Origin: an uncultured Aquimonas sp. | GTDB lineage: Bacteria > Pseudomonadota > Gammaproteobacteria > Xanthomonadales > Xanthomonadaceae | Direction of reading: 5' to 3' | DNA: 5,884 nucleotides | Assembly: GCA_946481615.1 (NCBI GenBank) | Contig: CAMLOR010000215.1 | Span: forward strand, 1 to 5,884 | The notes under the pieces: model-generated | Databases searched by the model: none | Seen by the model: the letters and a program-made list of their open reading frames with translations, nothing else | What the model was told of the DNA's origin: nothing | Made by a program: the position numbers and the translations under genes | In this document: positions 5,717 through 5,884 of the stretch, piece by piece | Layout: every line of letters begins with the position of its first letter | How positions within the stretch are numbered: position 1 is the first letter of the stretch

Positions 5717-5799
5717 CGTCATCCCCGCGAAGGCGGGGATCCAGTGACTTTGAGGCGCCTCGCTCAAGCCACTGGATTCCCGCCTGCGCGGGAATGACG
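5717..5799. repeat. Inverted-repeat pair, copy 2 of the CGTCATTCCCGCG family
   Basis: The arm 5717-5746 (CGTCATCCCCGCGAAGGCGG, ending GATCCAGTG) and the reverse complement of 5770-5799 agree at 27 of 30 positions, around a 23-base spacer with a weaker TGAGG/CGCTCA-type dyad. Each arm is itself a small hairpin (CCCCGCGAAGGCGGGG, TTCCCGCCTGCGCGGGAA). Family membership with 1479-1564 is visible by eye: both share CGTCAT(T/C)CCCGCG and ATCCAG. It is probably a dispersed palindromic element; a role in transcription termination or mRNA 3' protection is possible but not shown here. Confidence 0.85.
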
Positions 5800-5828
5800 G
5801 CTCTGCCCGCACGCACTGCGTCGATGGT

Positions 5829-5860
5829 GGGAGGACGCGGGGGCGCTCGGGGGTTCGGGG
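5829..5860 (+). other. Potential G-quadruplex motif
   Basis: Four G runs (5829-5831, 5839-5843, 5849-5853, 5857-5860) are separated by loops of 7, 5 and 3 bases, which satisfies the G3+N1-7 rule. They lie on the plus strand, the template strand for ligD, about 400 bases upstream of its start. In GC-rich genomes such motifs arise by chance, so a function is not implied. Confidence 0.4.
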
Positions 5861-5884
5861 ATGTGTGAAGCCGCCGTAGGTCGC

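Larger units (their letters stand above)
5439..5884. other. Intergenic region upstream of ligD without a supported gene
   Basis: About 445 bases hold no coding region I can support on either strand. The ligD frame happens to stay open upstream to a GTG at 5816, but this stretch runs through inverted repeats and lacks domain similarity, so it is not counted as protein. The region holds, in order, a small dyad GCTG TTT CAGC (5444-5454), a GCCAC/GTGGC stem (5464-5483), the 202-base nested inverted repeat, the second CGTCATTCCCGCG-type pair and a G-run cluster. The ligD promoter should lie here, but I cannot define -35 and -10 boxes. The last bases (5861-5884) show nothing identifiable. Confidence 0.6.

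Noticed and set aside
5502..5799. CRISPR array or integron attC site
   Set aside because: The repeats are inverted and nested, not direct repeats with regular spacers. No R-box pair, integrase or Cas gene is visible.
5439..5816. 126-codon N-terminal extension of LigD from GTG 5816
   Set aside because: The frame is open, but it translates two inverted-repeat elements, shows no domain, and LigD proteins normally begin near the MSLHEYRSKRDF motif at 5438.

Overview
This GC-rich window (clearly above 60 % G+C by eye) looks like chromosomal DNA of a gammaproteobacterium. The codon use, the style of the proteins and the CGTCATTCCCGCG-type inverted repeats between genes point to the Xanthomonadales (Lysobacter, Luteimonas or Xanthomonas relatives). 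That assignment is an inference from style; there is no rRNA or other marker gene here.

Layout. On the plus strand come the C-terminal end of a membrane protein (3-164), an AlkB-type 2-oxoglutarate dioxygenase (172-768), a 21-codon ORF with a strong ribosome binding site (819-884), and a DUF4142-like exported or anchored protein (881-1474) whose start overlaps that small ORF as ATGA. A degenerate inverted-repeat pair (1479-1564) separates this block from a converging minus-strand gene for a UdgX-type uracil-DNA glycosylase (1573-2214). An 89-nt divergent gap follows, then a plus-strand glycine-rich membrane protein (2304-2804). That gene runs head-on into a minus-strand gene for a three-domain LigD (2820-5438), with only 15 nt between the two stop codons.

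Upstream of ligD, 5439-5884 has no protein gene I can support but much DNA structure: a 202-nt nested inverted-repeat element (5502-5703) with a nine-G run in one outer arm, a second CGTCATTCCCGCG-type pair (5717-5799), and a potential G-quadruplex (5829-5860).

Three of the genes act on damaged DNA by different routes: direct reversal of alkylation (AlkB), capture or removal of uracil (UdgX), and end joining with gap filling (LigD). The other two complete proteins have unknown functions. Their look (a four-helix DUF4142-type domain, a glycine-rich membrane hairpin) is common among stress-associated proteins, so a loose DNA-damage and stress neighbourhood is plausible. The genes are not one operon, because the strands alternate. 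No ku gene, the usual LigD partner, lies in the window.
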